A DNA stretch of 64,000 nt from Flavobacterium microcysteis (lineage in GTDB: Bacteria > Bacteroidota > Bacteroidia > Flavobacteriales > Flavobacteriaceae): NCBI RefSeq assembly GCF_006385255.1, contig NZ_VFJE01000055.1, positions 372,001 through 436,000 of the forward strand, read 5' to 3'. The position numbers and the translations under genes are program-made. Shown one piece after another: positions 32,205 through 41,929 of the stretch. The notes under the pieces are model-generated. The model saw nothing but the letters and a program-made list of their open reading frames with translations. It ran no database searches and was not told the origin of the DNA. The stretch's first letter is position 1; each line of letters starts with the position of its first letter.

Positions 32205-32264
32205 AATAAGGTCAAGTGTTTCTTACTTCAAAACTCTTTTAGGTAGAACCAGAAACACAATTAT
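32205..32264 (+). ncRNA. structured leader RNA unit 5
   Basis: Motif AAGGTCAA-gtgtttct-TACTTC at 32208-32229. The variable bases GTGTTTCT pair perfectly with AGAAACAC (32251-32258). The unit ends about 20 nt before the start codon of the RING/TerD gene, so it may also influence translation. Confidence 0.55.
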
Positions 32265-32286
32265 CTAATTTAAAACCAAAAACAAA

Positions 32287-34527
32287 ATGAAAACAAAAGA
32301 ACTATTAAAAATCAGTTTGCGCCAAAATGCAATCTTTATTCCGAATGAATTAATAGCAAACGATAGCAAAATATTGTCTGCTCCAACAGCTGTATTATTA
32401 GCGAATGTTTCGAAACTGGGATTTACTTTTTCAGAAACTTTATTGCATGCTTTGAATAACGTTAATCCAAGCTATAAAATAGAAGTTTTAGAAACTTTAA
32501 AAACAGTTTTAGGTATCGATAAAAATTGGACTCCGTTGGTTAAGGAATGGAATATTCCAACCGGTGAATCTACTTTTGATCATATTGTTACGATGATTGC
32601 TAATGTTTTCAAGACAAACAAAGGAACTGCTTTGCAATGCGGTCATATCATTCCAAAGAATACTTTTCCTTTAGAAAGATATAATGGTTGCCCGTTTTGT
32701 GGTACTCCGTTTGAATTTGGTACTATTGAAAACTTTGGACAAGGGAGCAAATTAAAAGTATTGGAATTGTGGACAGAAAAGCAATTGAATGATTATTTCA
32801 ATTCGTTGTTGCAATCTAAAACGGCTCTTGATGCGACTCAGGTGGGAAGCTTGAAAGTATTATTGCATTATTTGCCTTTGCCAAAAGTAGAAATCGGTAT
32901 GAAAGAAACTTTAGTTTTAGTAATTGATACTTTGATTGAAGAAGATAAAGAAGAAAAAGCAGTTCAATATTTCAAGACTCCAACAGATATCTTACGATAT
33001 TTATGGTTCAAGAAAACGGGCTTGCTACAAATCATAGAGCCAAAAACTATCATAAAAAGAGTTGAAGGAAACGGAAAGCATATTTTTATACCAGCAGATA
33101 ATAGCGCTCAATCTAAATTGATTGCCAAAAATGATTTGAAGCTTAAATACTCTAGAAAAGAATGTCTGATGGTAGCCAATTGGCTAAACAAATTGGATAT
33201 GGATGTGGAGGCAATGTGTGAAATGATGCACCCGAAAAGAGGAATGTGGATTCGCTTTATCAGAGCTTTGCGTTTGGCAGAATACGCTAAAAGAAAAGAC
33301 TTTGAAAAACTAAGCGAATTGTTGGATGTTTTCTATAACCAGGCCTATGATGTTTGGCAGGCAGACGTAAACCGTTACCGTTTAAAAATGGATGCCGAAA
33401 AGACATTTGCTTTGCTAAAGCAGCGTCCGGGTCTATTTGCCCGTTCTTTATTCTCTAACATGCTTTGGTTTGGTTCTGACGAAACAATTGCCCACTTTAC
33501 GGAGATTATCGATAAAATCCCTGCAAGGTTGCTATTCACGCTAAACATGTATGCCCAAAATTATTTTGATAAAAACATACAAAGAAGCGTGAAGCCATTA
33601 GGAGGAACTAATAAGAGAATTGATGCCAATATCTTATTGGGTTTATATGATGAAAAGCAATTAGAGGCGATGAAAAGTCAGATTGAAGATTTGTGTATTC
33701 TGGCAATGAAAAAAAGATTTGCTGCGGTTGCAAATGATAACAAGACAATGTATATCGATCCGCAATTATTCAATATTCCTGTTTCTATTGGAGATAGAAG
33801 TGATACGGTTCAGGATTTGCCAGTTGCTTTGATGGGTGCACGTTTCCCAGTCGAAGGTAATGAAGTGAGACTGTTTATGCAATGGGGTAAAGATTTGCCA
33901 GCCCAGCATTTGGATATGGACTTAAGCTGCCATATTGCTTATGAAAACAAGTTAGATATATGCTCGTTCAGCAGATTAAATACAATCGGTTGTAAGCATA
34001 GTGGTGATATCAGAAGCATACCAAATAAAATTGGTACGGCAGAATATATCAACATCAATATCGATGAGTTGAAAAAGGCGGGTGCAAAGTTTGTGACTTT
34101 TGCGTGTAATGCCTATAGCAATGGAAACATTAGTCCAAACCTTGTTGTAGGATGGATGAATAGTAAACATCCGATGAAAATATCGGAGAAAACAGGCGTA
34201 GCTTATGATCCGTCTTGTGTTGACCATCAGGTAAGAGTAACTCAAAACGTAGCAAAAGGTTTAGTTTTTGGTGTACTCGATGTTGCCAAAAAAGAAATCG
34301 TTTGGTTAGAGATGACTTTTGGAGGTCAGGTTGTTCAAGGTTTGGATTATAAAGGAGTTCAGGCTTTATTATCAAAATTGAGCAGTAAATTGAATATCGG
34401 TAGTCTGCTACAACTTAAAGCAGAAGCTCAAGGTTTGGAGATTATCGAATCCTTAAATGCGGATGAAGTTTATGATGCTCAATGGGCGATAAATGCAGCT
34501 GCTGTAACGCAGTTATTAATAGATTAA
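32287..34527 (+). CDS. RING-like / TerD-like multidomain protein (MXAN_6230/SCO0854-type)
   Basis: A 746-residue cytoplasmic protein. A small zinc-binding, RING-like cluster lies at C118-x-H120...C135-P-F-C138. A long helical middle part spans about 200-500. The C-terminal part (about 520-670, HLDMDLSCHIAYE and AKFVTFACNAYSNG) resembles TerD-family beta-sandwich domains. The architecture recalls proteins annotated as MXAN_6230/SCO0854-family RING proteins, which have been placed near RNA-repair genes; that assignment is from memory. It is the first gene after the dyad promoter and its structured leader. It may be the scaffold that recognises the RNAs. Confidence 0.7.
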   Translation: MKTKELLKISLRQNAIFIPNELIANDSKILSAPTAVLLANVSKLGFTFSETLLHALNNVNPSYKIEVLETLKTVLGIDKNWTPLVKEWNIPTGESTFDHIVTMIANVFKTNKGTALQCGHIIPKNTFPLERYNGCPFCGTPFEFGTIENFGQGSKLKVLELWTEKQLNDYFNSLLQSKTALDATQVGSLKVLLHYLPLPKVEIGMKETLVLVIDTLIEEDKEEKAVQYFKTPTDILRYLWFKKTGLLQIIEPKTIIKRVEGNGKHIFIPADNSAQSKLIAKNDLKLKYSRKECLMVANWLNKLDMDVEAMCEMMHPKRGMWIRFIRALRLAEYAKRKDFEKLSELLDVFYNQAYDVWQADVNRYRLKMDAEKTFALLKQRPGLFARSLFSNMLWFGSDETIAHFTEIIDKIPARLLFTLNMYAQNYFDKNIQRSVKPLGGTNKRIDANILLGLYDEKQLEAMKSQIEDLCILAMKKRFAAVANDNKTMYIDPQLFNIPVSIGDRSDTVQDLPVALMGARFPVEGNEVRLFMQWGKDLPAQHLDMDLSCHIAYENKLDICSFSRLNTIGCKHSGDIRSIPNKIGTAEYININIDELKKAGAKFVTFACNAYSNGNISPNLVVGWMNSKHPMKISEKTGVAYDPSCVDHQVRVTQNVAKGLVFGVLDVAKKEIVWLEMTFGGQVVQGLDYKGVQALLSKLSSKLNIGSLLQLKAEAQGLEIIESLNADEVYDAQWAINAAAVTQLLID

Positions 34528-34531
34528 ATTA

Positions 34532-34566
34532 AAACCACGAATTTGTTTTCAATGAATTCGTGGTTT
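34532..34566 (+). terminator. hairpin between RING/TerD and exonuclease genes
   Basis: AAACCACGAATT / AATTCGTGGTTT, a perfect 12-bp stem, followed only by TATAAAAA. It may reduce expression of the downstream exonuclease or protect the upstream mRNA end. Confidence 0.6.
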
Positions 34567-34583
34567 ATAAAAAGTAAAACAAA

Positions 34584-35132
34584 ATGAAAACAACAGATAA
34601 AATTATAATTATAGACCTTGAAGCTACGTGCTGGAAAGGTCAAATTCCCGAGGGGGAAGTAAATGAAATTATAGAAATAGGCTTGAGCCTGTTAGACACA
34701 GCTACAGGCGAAATTTCTAAAAATCAGGGTATTTTAATCAAGCCGCAACGTTCAACGGTTAGTCCGTTTTGTACGGAACTTACAACTATAACCCAGGATT
34801 TATTGGATAAAGAAGGCGTGTTGTTTGAAGAAGCCATTGAAAAACTTATTGACGAATACAATCCGGATTTATATACCTGGGCGAGTTACGGTCAATACGA
34901 TATAAATATGCTGAAAAGACAATGCATGTCCTTTGGCGTGAACTATCCAATGGGTAACGACCATATTAATGTGAAGGTTTTGTTTGCTGAAACAAAAGGA
35001 TTGTCAAAACCAACAGGTATGAATGGCGCTCTGCATATTCTTGAAATACCACTTGAAGGAACACACCACAGAGGTGTTGATGATGCAAAGAATATTGCTA
35101 AAATATTGCATTGGTGCCTAAAGAACCAATAA
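34584..35132 (+). CDS. ERI1/KapD-like DEDDh 3'-5' exonuclease
   Basis: A 182-residue single-domain exonuclease. DEDDh residues are in place: D11-x-E13 in IIDLEATCW, D106 in YGQYDINML, and H162...D167 in HHRGVDDAKNIAKI. The last motif is very close to the ERI1 form, a family that trims RNA 3' ends. It lies 57 bp after the RING/TerD gene in the dyad-controlled operon and is followed by a strong terminator. I infer that it trims damaged 3' ends or degrades RNAs that RtcB cannot repair. Confidence 0.88.
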   Translation: MKTTDKIIIIDLEATCWKGQIPEGEVNEIIEIGLSLLDTATGEISKNQGILIKPQRSTVSPFCTELTTITQDLLDKEGVLFEEAIEKLIDEYNPDLYTWASYGQYDINMLKRQCMSFGVNYPMGNDHINVKVLFAETKGLSKPTGMNGALHILEIPLEGTHHRGVDDAKNIAKILHWCLKNQ

Positions 35133-35134
35133 CA

Positions 35135-35167
35135 AAAAACCATGAATCATCACGATTCATGGTTTTT
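35135..35167 (+). terminator. terminator of the RING/TerD-exonuclease operon
   Basis: AAAACCATGAATC / GATTCATGGTTTT stem with a 5-nt loop and T-run, immediately after the exonuclease stop codon. Confidence 0.85.
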
Positions 35168-35197
35168 ATAATTTAAACAGGTAAAAAAATAATAGGT

Positions 35198-35650
35198 TTA
35201 TGATTTTTTCAATTCCAGCCATTGATCATAGGATAGTACGCCTAATTCAGGTTGACCATTTCCTTCAAGAAGCGAGATGAATTCCAATTGGTTTCCGTCA
35301 GGATCGTTGAAATAAATAGCCAATGCAGGCATCCAGGCAAATACCATTGGCGCTGATGAACCATTTTTAAGGAAGTTATAAGGCTGTAGTTGGTTGTTTT
35401 TTAAAAAGAGCTCAGAATGCTGTTGTATAAATTCAATATCGCAAGTAAAAGCAAAATGTCGGGTCTGTAAAGATTCCTTTTGTTCCCATAGTCCCAGCAT
35501 GGCCTTTTTTCCTTCGCCAATCCAAAGAAAAGCTATAGGTCTGGTTTCATCATAATGTGCCAATTGTAATCCTAATATTTCGGTATAAAATTGAACTGCT
35601 TTTGTCAGGTCACTGACTTGGATATGGGTTTCGTATAGTCCGGTTATCAT
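35198..35650 (-). CDS. VOC-family (glyoxalase-like) protein
   Basis: A 150-residue protein of the vicinal-oxygen-chelate fold. It starts with the strand ITGLYETHIQVSDLTKAVQFY, containing the first metal-ligand His, and ends with DPDGNQLEFISLLEG, containing the Glu ligand. The family includes glyoxalases, dioxygenases and resistance proteins, and the substrate cannot be assigned. It is monocistronic and convergent with the exonuclease operon. Confidence 0.85.
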   Translation of the reverse strand: MITGLYETHIQVSDLTKAVQFYTEILGLQLAHYDETRPIAFLWIGEGKKAMLGLWEQKESLQTRHFAFTCDIEFIQQHSELFLKNNQLQPYNFLKNGSSAPMVFAWMPALAIYFNDPDGNQLEFISLLEGNGQPELGVLSYDQWLELKKS

Positions 35651-35756
35651 AAGAATAGTAATTTATTGATAACCAAAATTAGTCATTCTTCATATTGCAG
35701 AAAGGGCTTTGTTATAATAAAAGTTTATAGGACTATTGACATTAAAAGAACTATGA

Positions 35757-37148
35757 TTACTGGTTTTGGATTATTTCTAAAGCTTTATCAAGTGCCTTAC
35801 TACTAGGTGTTTTAATATCAGGAATAACGCCATGCCAATCGTTTACTTTAGTTCCTACGTTGTAATATAATTTGCTGGAAATTGTAATAAATAATTTGGT
35901 GTTTGGAAGCTGATGTGATACGATATCACCATAACTCACGACTAGTCCACCGGTTTCTTCACCAATGATTTTTCCTCTTTTGTAATAGCTGAAACATTGG
36001 GCAAAATCTGCTGCAGAAGAAAAGGTTTGGGCACTGGTCAACAGACATACCTTGCCGTTAAATCGCAGCGGATTTTCACGGATTGGGATTTCTTCGTATA
36101 CAATCGTATCGTAAACTCCTTCTGCCTTTTTTAGGGTGGCCAAATCTTTTGATGTAAGGATCTTTCCATTTCTTTCATGTGCCCGAATTCGTTCTTTGAT
36201 TAATCGGCTGTTTTTTCCAATCACGCGATCGTATTGCTTGTAGGGATGGTTCATGAAAAATTGAAACAGTTCGTCGCCTACATCCGAATCGCCTCCAAGA
36301 TTGTTTCGGATATCAATAATCAGGTTTTCAATTTTTTTGTCTTTTATTTCTGTAAAAGCCTGTTTGCAAAATTCTGGAAAACCATCCCAGTCAAAAATCT
36401 GAAAACTGATGATAGCCGTACTTTTTTCGGGAATTAGTTTCAGGGTATAATTTTTACCATTCTGATGATTTTCATTTTCACTATTTTCTTGTTTCAGGTT
36501 TTTAGCCTGCTCTTCATAATCCTGATAGGGAATGCCTTTTACAGTTATTTTCTGTTCTTTTCCATTGAGCTTATAGGCAATGGTATAAGTTCCTTTGGCA
36601 TGATAAAGATAATCGAGATAAAAAAAGAAAGAATTGGCACCGTATTCGGCTTTAAATTCATCACGTTCTCCTGTATTTAAGGCTATAATATCTTTTACGA
36701 TTTTTTCAGATGAAATGTTGTTGATACTGATTATCTCAGAGTCTTTAGGAATTTCATTTTTTATAGAAGTATACGGTTTTCCTGTGATGATATATGGTTT
36801 TTGTGGAGACAGAGTAAATTCATAAAGCAGGAGCGAAGGATTTGTTTTCAGATAGAAATTTAAAGGAATATCGATTCCGGTATGTCCATCATTCAATTTG
36901 GAAATAATTTTAATGAAGGCAAGATAAAAGTCAATTTCGCTTAGATTGGTATTCAGCTCTTTTTTTAGTTGTTGGATGTCTTTTTGGAATTTCTTTTTTG
37001 AATACCTGTAATAAGGATTAGGATGCGTTTCTTCTATATATCGTACCAACGAGTCAATATCGACTTTCATTTCCTGAGGAGAATACTTTTTTTGGCTGTA
37101 AACCGCCAGACCATTCAGTAATAGTATTAGTAATACTAATTTCTTCAT
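35757..37148 (-). CDS. S41-family peptidase (exported)
   Basis: A 463-residue protein with a signal peptide (MKKLVLLILLLNGLAVYSQ). The catalytic domain contains the oxyanion region IDIRNNLGGDSDVGDEL and the nucleophile motif SAQTFSSAADFA. The N-terminal helical part (HPNPYYRYSKKKFQ, LNDGHTGI) is typical of Tsp/C-terminal processing-like peptidases in Bacteroidota. A clear PDZ domain is not evident. It probably acts in the periplasm. Confidence 0.87.
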   Translation of the reverse strand: MKKLVLLILLLNGLAVYSQKKYSPQEMKVDIDSLVRYIEETHPNPYYRYSKKKFQKDIQQLKKELNTNLSEIDFYLAFIKIISKLNDGHTGIDIPLNFYLKTNPSLLLYEFTLSPQKPYIITGKPYTSIKNEIPKDSEIISINNISSEKIVKDIIALNTGERDEFKAEYGANSFFFYLDYLYHAKGTYTIAYKLNGKEQKITVKGIPYQDYEEQAKNLKQENSENENHQNGKNYTLKLIPEKSTAIISFQIFDWDGFPEFCKQAFTEIKDKKIENLIIDIRNNLGGDSDVGDELFQFFMNHPYKQYDRVIGKNSRLIKERIRAHERNGKILTSKDLATLKKAEGVYDTIVYEEIPIRENPLRFNGKVCLLTSAQTFSSAADFAQCFSYYKRGKIIGEETGGLVVSYGDIVSHQLPNTKLFITISSKLYYNVGTKVNDWHGVIPDIKTPSSKALDKALEIIQNQ

Positions 37149-37232
37149 TTTTCCTTATAATAAAAAGATTTGGGCATGACTAAGCAGATGTAGAGACGCT
37201 GCCATTAGCTAAGATAAATTATTTAAACAAAA

Positions 37233-37257
37233 AACCGCAAATTCGAAATTTGCGGTT
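37233..37257 (-). terminator. terminator of the acyl-CoA ligase gene
   Basis: ACCGCAAATT / AATTTGCGGT perfect stem with a 3-nt loop. Read on the minus strand it is followed by a T-run. Confidence 0.8.
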
Positions 37258-37266
37258 GTATTATTT

Positions 37267-39045
37267 TTAAGCTTCTTTATATATTTTGTCGTATAGGTCT
37301 TGGTATTTCTCCTTAACGTTCTTACGTTTTAATTTTAAAGTAGGAGTAAGTTCCCCGCCGTCAATTGACCAGACTTCCGGCGTCAATTCAAAACGTTTGA
37401 TCATTTCCCAATGCCCGAATTTTTTGTTGATGTCATCAACTTCTTCCTGGAAGCGTTTTTTTACATCTTCGTTGGCAACGATTTCTTTGTTTGTGGAACC
37501 AATGGATAATCCTTTTTTCGAAGCCCATTGTTTTACAAAATCAAAATCAGGTTGTATAAAAGCACCCGGCATTTTTTCACCATCGCCAATTACCATAATC
37601 TCGCCAATAAAACGCGATTGTTTCATGGCATTTTCTATCAATTGTGGTGCAATATATTTTCCGCCAGATGTCTTGAACATTTCTTTTTTCCTGTCGGTAA
37701 TTTTCAAGAAACCATCTTTGTCAATCAAACCGATATCGCCTGTATAGAAGTAGCCGTCTTTCACAGCTTCCGCTGTTTTTTCAGGATCTTTATAATAACC
37801 CATCATGATGTTTGGGCCTTTGCAAAGAATCTCGCCATCTTCAGCAATCTTTACTTCAACATTATCAATTACTTTACCTACGGTTCCTATTCTGAAACCA
37901 TGGTTACGCATATCGTTTACAGCAATTACAGGAGAAGTTTCTGTTAAGCCATAACCTTCCATTACCGGAATCTGTGCAGCAGCAAATACTCTTGCCAATC
38001 TTGGCTGTAAGGCAGCACTTCCGGAAACCATCAATTCAAGATTATTACCCAAACCTTCTTTCCATTTGCTAAAAATCAGCTTTCGGGCAATTCCCAATTG
38101 GAATTCATACCACCAACCATTTTTTCCGTAAGGTTCAAATTTAAGTCCAAGCTCGATAGCCCAGAAAAACAGTTTTTTCTTGATTCCGGTTAGTTCAGCA
38201 CCTTTAGCATAAATCTTATCGTATACTTTTTCTAAAAGCCTTGGAACTGCCGTCATAACGTGCGGTTTGGTTTCTTTCAGGTTGTCACTTAGTTTGTCAA
38301 TCGACTCGGCAAAATAAATTCCAACACCATAATATTGGTAGAGGTACACCACCATTCTTTCAAAAATATGGCAGATAGGAAGGAAACTCAATGCTTTACT
38401 TTTTCCGGCTAGAAACGGAATTCTCTTTTCGCTTCCCAACACGTTAGAAACGATGTTTTTATGAGAAAGCATTACGCCTTTTGGCCTTCCGGTAGTTCCA
38501 GAAGTATAGATGATTGTGGCTAAATCTTCAGTAGTTACACTTTCTTTTCTGGCTTCGACTTCACTCTGATTGCTTTCGTCTTTACCTAAGTCCAGCAATT
38601 CCATCCAATTTTTGCATCCAGAAATGGTATTAAAGCAAAACACATCTTTTAGGTTCGGAACATTATTTTTGATTGCGTTTACTTTTTTCAGAACTTCTTC
38701 ATCAGAAACTAAGCAGTAAATAGCACCCGAGTGGTTCAGGATATATTCATAATCTTCCTCAGAAATAGTAGGGTATATAGGAACGTTTTGTGCTCCTGTT
38801 TGCAGAATCCCAATGTCAACAATATGCCACTCGGTTCTATTGTTTGATGAAATGACCGCAATCTTATCATCTTTTTGTATTCCCATTCTCAAAAGTGCTC
38901 TTGAAATAGCATTGGCTTTTGAAATATATTCGTCAGTAGAAGTCTTGATCCATTCTCCATTATACTTTGTAACCAACGAATCGGGAATGCTGTATTTTTC
39001 CTGTTGATGATAAGGAAAATCAAACAAGCGTGTTATTTTGTTCAT
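37267..39045 (-). CDS. long-chain fatty acid--CoA ligase (AMP-forming)
   Basis: A 592-residue acyl-adenylate-forming enzyme that activates fatty acids to acyl-CoA for the beta-oxidation genes elsewhere in the window. The AMP-binding P-loop TIIYTSGTTGRPKGVMLSH and the later motifs GYGLTETSPV, YYTGDIGLIDKDG (as YFYTGDIG) and ITDRKKEMFKTSGGK are all visible. I start it at 39045 (MNKITRLFDF); the seven extra residues upstream lack support. It is a single-gene transcript. Confidence 0.92.
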   Translation of the reverse strand: MNKITRLFDFPYHQQEKYSIPDSLVTKYNGEWIKTSTDEYISKANAISRALLRMGIQKDDKIAVISSNNRTEWHIVDIGILQTGAQNVPIYPTISEEDYEYILNHSGAIYCLVSDEEVLKKVNAIKNNVPNLKDVFCFNTISGCKNWMELLDLGKDESNQSEVEARKESVTTEDLATIIYTSGTTGRPKGVMLSHKNIVSNVLGSEKRIPFLAGKSKALSFLPICHIFERMVVYLYQYYGVGIYFAESIDKLSDNLKETKPHVMTAVPRLLEKVYDKIYAKGAELTGIKKKLFFWAIELGLKFEPYGKNGWWYEFQLGIARKLIFSKWKEGLGNNLELMVSGSAALQPRLARVFAAAQIPVMEGYGLTETSPVIAVNDMRNHGFRIGTVGKVIDNVEVKIAEDGEILCKGPNIMMGYYKDPEKTAEAVKDGYFYTGDIGLIDKDGFLKITDRKKEMFKTSGGKYIAPQLIENAMKQSRFIGEIMVIGDGEKMPGAFIQPDFDFVKQWASKKGLSIGSTNKEIVANEDVKKRFQEEVDDINKKFGHWEMIKRFELTPEVWSIDGGELTPTLKLKRKNVKEKYQDLYDKIYKEA

Positions 39046-39267
39046 TGAGGTAAATTTTATCTGCAAATTATAAAAAATATATTAAGAATGCCAATATTTT
39101 CAAACAGTGATGCACTATTTTAATATAAGTTTAGTAATACGTCTTTATAAAGCATGTTATTTAGTTATTTTCTTCTTAAAATTAGAATTGTGCTATTTTT
39201 TGATAGAATAATGCTATAATTCGTAATTAGTAATACTCAAATTTGATAAAACTAAAAATATTAAATT
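39046..39267. other. AT-rich divergent intergenic region
   Basis: Contains the promoters of the divergent acyl-CoA ligase and aldehyde dehydrogenase genes. I see no perfect TAnnTTTG box and no clear AraC operator pair by eye. Confidence 0.4.
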
Positions 39268-40773
39268 ATGAGCGATATTCTAAAAAGACCCCAGTTTAAA
39301 GAAAGATATGATAATTATATCGGAGGAAAATTTGTGCCTCCGGTGAATGGAAAATACTTCGACAATGTTTCTCCAATAGATGGAAAAGTATTTGCCCAGG
39401 CTGCCCGATCCAGTAAAGAAGATGTTGAATTGGCACTGGACGCGGCACACGAAGCTTTTAAATCGTGGAGCAAGACTTCGCCTACCTACAGAAGCAATCT
39501 GCTTTTGAAAATTGCCCAGGTCATCGAAGACAATTTAGAATATCTGGCTATTGTTGAAACCATTGATAACGGAAAAGCTGTCAGAGAAACATTGGCGGCA
39601 GATTTGCCTTTAGTTGTTGACCATTTCAGGTATTTTGCAGGCGTAATTAGGGGAGATGAAGGCACTATTGCAGAACATGACGAAAATACTGTCAGCATTG
39701 TCCTGCACGAACCTATTGGTGTTGTCGGGCAGATTATTCCGTGGAACTTTCCTCTTTTAATGGCAACCTGGAAAATAGCTCCGGCTCTTGCTGCCGGTTG
39801 TTGTACGGTAGTAAAACCGGCAGAACAGACTCCGGTTTCGATTATGGTTTTGATGGAACTGATAGGAGACATACTGCCACCGGGTGTCCTAAATATTGTT
39901 AACGGCTACGGAATTGAAGTTGGAAAACCATTGGCGACGTCTTCAAGGATTTCTAAAGTAGCCTTTACTGGAAGTACCACTTCAGGTAGGCTGATTATGC
40001 AATATGCGGCCGAAAACATTATTCCTTCGACCATGGAATTAGGAGGGAAATCACCTAATATCTTCTTTAAATCGGTAGCCGATGCCGATGATGAATTTTT
40101 TGACAAAGCAATTGAAGGTGCTGTTTTGTTTGCCTTAAACCAAGGTGAAGTATGTACCTGTCCGTCACGAATACTGGTTCATGAAGATATTTATGACAAA
40201 TTCATCGCTAAGGTAATCGAACGCACTAAAGCCATCAAGACATTACATCCTTTGGATAAGACAAGCATGATGGGAGCACAGACTTCAAACGAGCAATACC
40301 AGAAAATACAATCTTACCTAAAAATAGGAAAAGAAGAAGGAGCAGAAGTGCTATTAGGAGGTGAAGTCAACCATTTAGATGGTGATTTGGATGGCGGTTT
40401 TTATATTGAGCCTACGATTTTCAAAGGACATAACAAGATGCGCATCTTTCAAGAAGAAATCTTTGGCCCTGTGGTTTGCGTGACAACTTTTAAAACAGTT
40501 GAAGAAGCAATTGAAATCGCAAACGATACCTTATACGGATTAGGAGCCGGAGTTTGGACTCGTGATGCCCACGAATTGTACCAAGTTCCAAGAGCTATCC
40601 AGGCTGGGCGTGTATGGGTAAACCAGTATCATTCCTATCCGGCTCATGCCCCATTTGGAGGATATAAAAAATCAGGTTTCGGACGTGAAAACCATAAAAT
40701 GATGCTGGATCATTACAGAAGCACTAAAAACATGCTGATTTCTTATGATAAAAAGAAATTAGGATTCTTTTAA
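39268..40773 (+). CDS. NAD(P)-dependent aldehyde dehydrogenase (ExaC/AldA-like)
   Basis: A 501-residue aldehyde dehydrogenase. Motifs: [30 protein letters not shown] for the cofactor, [12 protein letters not shown] with the general-base Glu, and [11 protein letters not shown] with the catalytic Cys. Length and motifs fit acetaldehyde/short-chain enzymes. The downstream DUF779 gene and AraC regulator are known companions of such enzymes, so oxidation of acetaldehyde or an aldehyde made by the next gene's product is likely. Confidence 0.93.
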   Translation: MSDILKRPQFKERYDNYIGGKFVPPVNGKYFDNVSPIDGKVFAQAARSSKEDVELALDAAHEAFKSWSKTSPTYRSNLLLKIAQVIEDNLEYLAIVETIDNGKAVRETLAADLPLVVDHFRYFAGVIRGDEGTIAEHDENTVSIVLHEPIGVVGQIIPWNFPLLMATWKIAPALAAGCCTVVKPAEQTPVSIMVLMELIGDILPPGVLNIVNGYGIEVGKPLATSSRISKVAFTGSTTSGRLIMQYAAENIIPSTMELGGKSPNIFFKSVADADDEFFDKAIEGAVLFALNQGEVCTCPSRILVHEDIYDKFIAKVIERTKAIKTLHPLDKTSMMGAQTSNEQYQKIQSYLKIGKEEGAEVLLGGEVNHLDGDLDGGFYIEPTIFKGHNKMRIFQEEIFGPVVCVTTFKTVEEAIEIANDTLYGLGAGVWTRDAHELYQVPRAIQAGRVWVNQYHSYPAHAPFGGYKKSGFGRENHKMMLDHYRSTKNMLISYDKKKLGFF

Positions 40774-40851
40774 TTATTTAATTGTTGGCACCGCATTTAA
40801 AGATGCGGTGTTTTTATTCTCCAAAAAAAATACAAATAAAATTAGCATATC

Positions 40852-41913
40852 ATGACAAATATGAAAGCAGCCCGCTGGCATGCGGCAAAAGATATCCGGG
40901 TAGAAGAAACAACAGTACCGTCGCCCGGAAAGAATCAGGTACAGATAGAAGTACAATTTGCAGGAATTTGTGGTTCCGACCTTCATGAATACACACACGG
41001 ACCAATGCTGATTCCTTTTGATAAGCCTTATCCGCTTAACGGACATAAAGGAGTGACGACATTGGGACATGAGTTTGCGGGAATCGTAAACGAAGTAGGC
41101 GAAAATGTAAAGAATATAAAGAAAGGCGACAGGGTTGTCGTTGAGCCTATTTTCAAAAACCCGGAGAGTCCTTTTATAGCAAACGGACAATATAATCTTT
41201 CAGAACCTCTTGGTTTTGTTGGATTAACCTCAAATGGAGGTTTTGCAAAATATACAGTTGTTGAAGATTACATGGTACATAAAATTCCAGACTCCATGAG
41301 TTTTGAGCAAGGCGCGTTAGTAGAACCTGCAGCAGTAGCTGTTTATGCGGTTTTGCAAAGCGGTCTTAAAATAGGACAATCGTGTGTTATTTTTGGAGCC
41401 GGGCCTATCGGGCTTTTATGTGTGCAGGCAGCTATTGCGGCCGGAGCGACCACCGTAGTAGTGGTTGATGTGGCCGAAAAGCGTTTGGAAAAAGCACTTT
41501 CTATTGGAGCCAGTTATGTAATCAACGGAAAAAGCGAAAATATTCCGCAACAAGTAAGAGACTTGACAAATGGCGGTGCTGATATTTTTCTGGATGCAGC
41601 TGGAGTACAGGCAACATTTGATGGCGGATTGGCCAGCTTAAAAAATGGAGGAACGGCTGTGCTTGTCGCTTTGTTTGGAAAACCGGTAAGCCATGATGCT
41701 TTTACACAGGTTGTCCGTGAAATTACTATCAGAGGAATTATCGCCTACAGAAATATTTTCCCAGAAGTTATCAATCTTATTGCCACAGGAAGAATGCCGG
41801 TTGAAAAATTAGTGACCAGCAAAATAAAACTCGACAATATAGTGAGAGATGGTTTTGAAGCTCTTGTGAGCAATCCGTCAGAAGTAAAAATATTAGTCGA
41901 CATTAACAATTAA
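40852..41913 (+). CDS. 2,3-butanediol dehydrogenase-type zinc alcohol dehydrogenase
   Basis: A 353-residue medium-chain dehydrogenase. The catalytic zinc and substrate region is GICGSDLHEYTHGPM, with the GHEFAG motif, and the Rossmann motif is FGAGPIGLLCVQAA. The long insert before GHE and the HEYTHGP pattern are those of (R,R)-butanediol dehydrogenases. There is no structural-zinc Cys cluster. A start three codons inside (MKAARWHAAK at 40861) is possible. It is in an apparent operon with the aldehyde dehydrogenase and DUF779 genes. Confidence 0.87.
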   Translation: MTNMKAARWHAAKDIRVEETTVPSPGKNQVQIEVQFAGICGSDLHEYTHGPMLIPFDKPYPLNGHKGVTTLGHEFAGIVNEVGENVKNIKKGDRVVVEPIFKNPESPFIANGQYNLSEPLGFVGLTSNGGFAKYTVVEDYMVHKIPDSMSFEQGALVEPAAVAVYAVLQSGLKIGQSCVIFGAGPIGLLCVQAAIAAGATTVVVVDVAEKRLEKALSIGASYVINGKSENIPQQVRDLTNGGADIFLDAAGVQATFDGGLASLKNGGTAVLVALFGKPVSHDAFTQVVREITIRGIIAYRNIFPEVINLIATGRMPVEKLVTSKIKLDNIVRDGFEALVSNPSEVKILVDINN

Positions 41914-41929
41914 CCCGGAAAATGAGCTT

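Noticed and set aside
31845-32229. CRISPR array
   Set aside because: The five repeated motifs are 22 nt with a variable centre that pairs locally, distances range from 76 to 128 nt, and no cas gene is near.
32287-34527. TROVE/Ro60 protein
   Set aside because: The helical middle part could recall TROVE, but the C-terminal part is TerD-like and lacks the vWA MIDAS motif (DxSxS); I keep RING/TerD-like.
20761-35132. Prophage or genomic island with tRNA attachment site
   Set aside because: No integrase, phage structural gene, transposase or direct att repeats are visible, and the region includes ordinary chromosomal genes.
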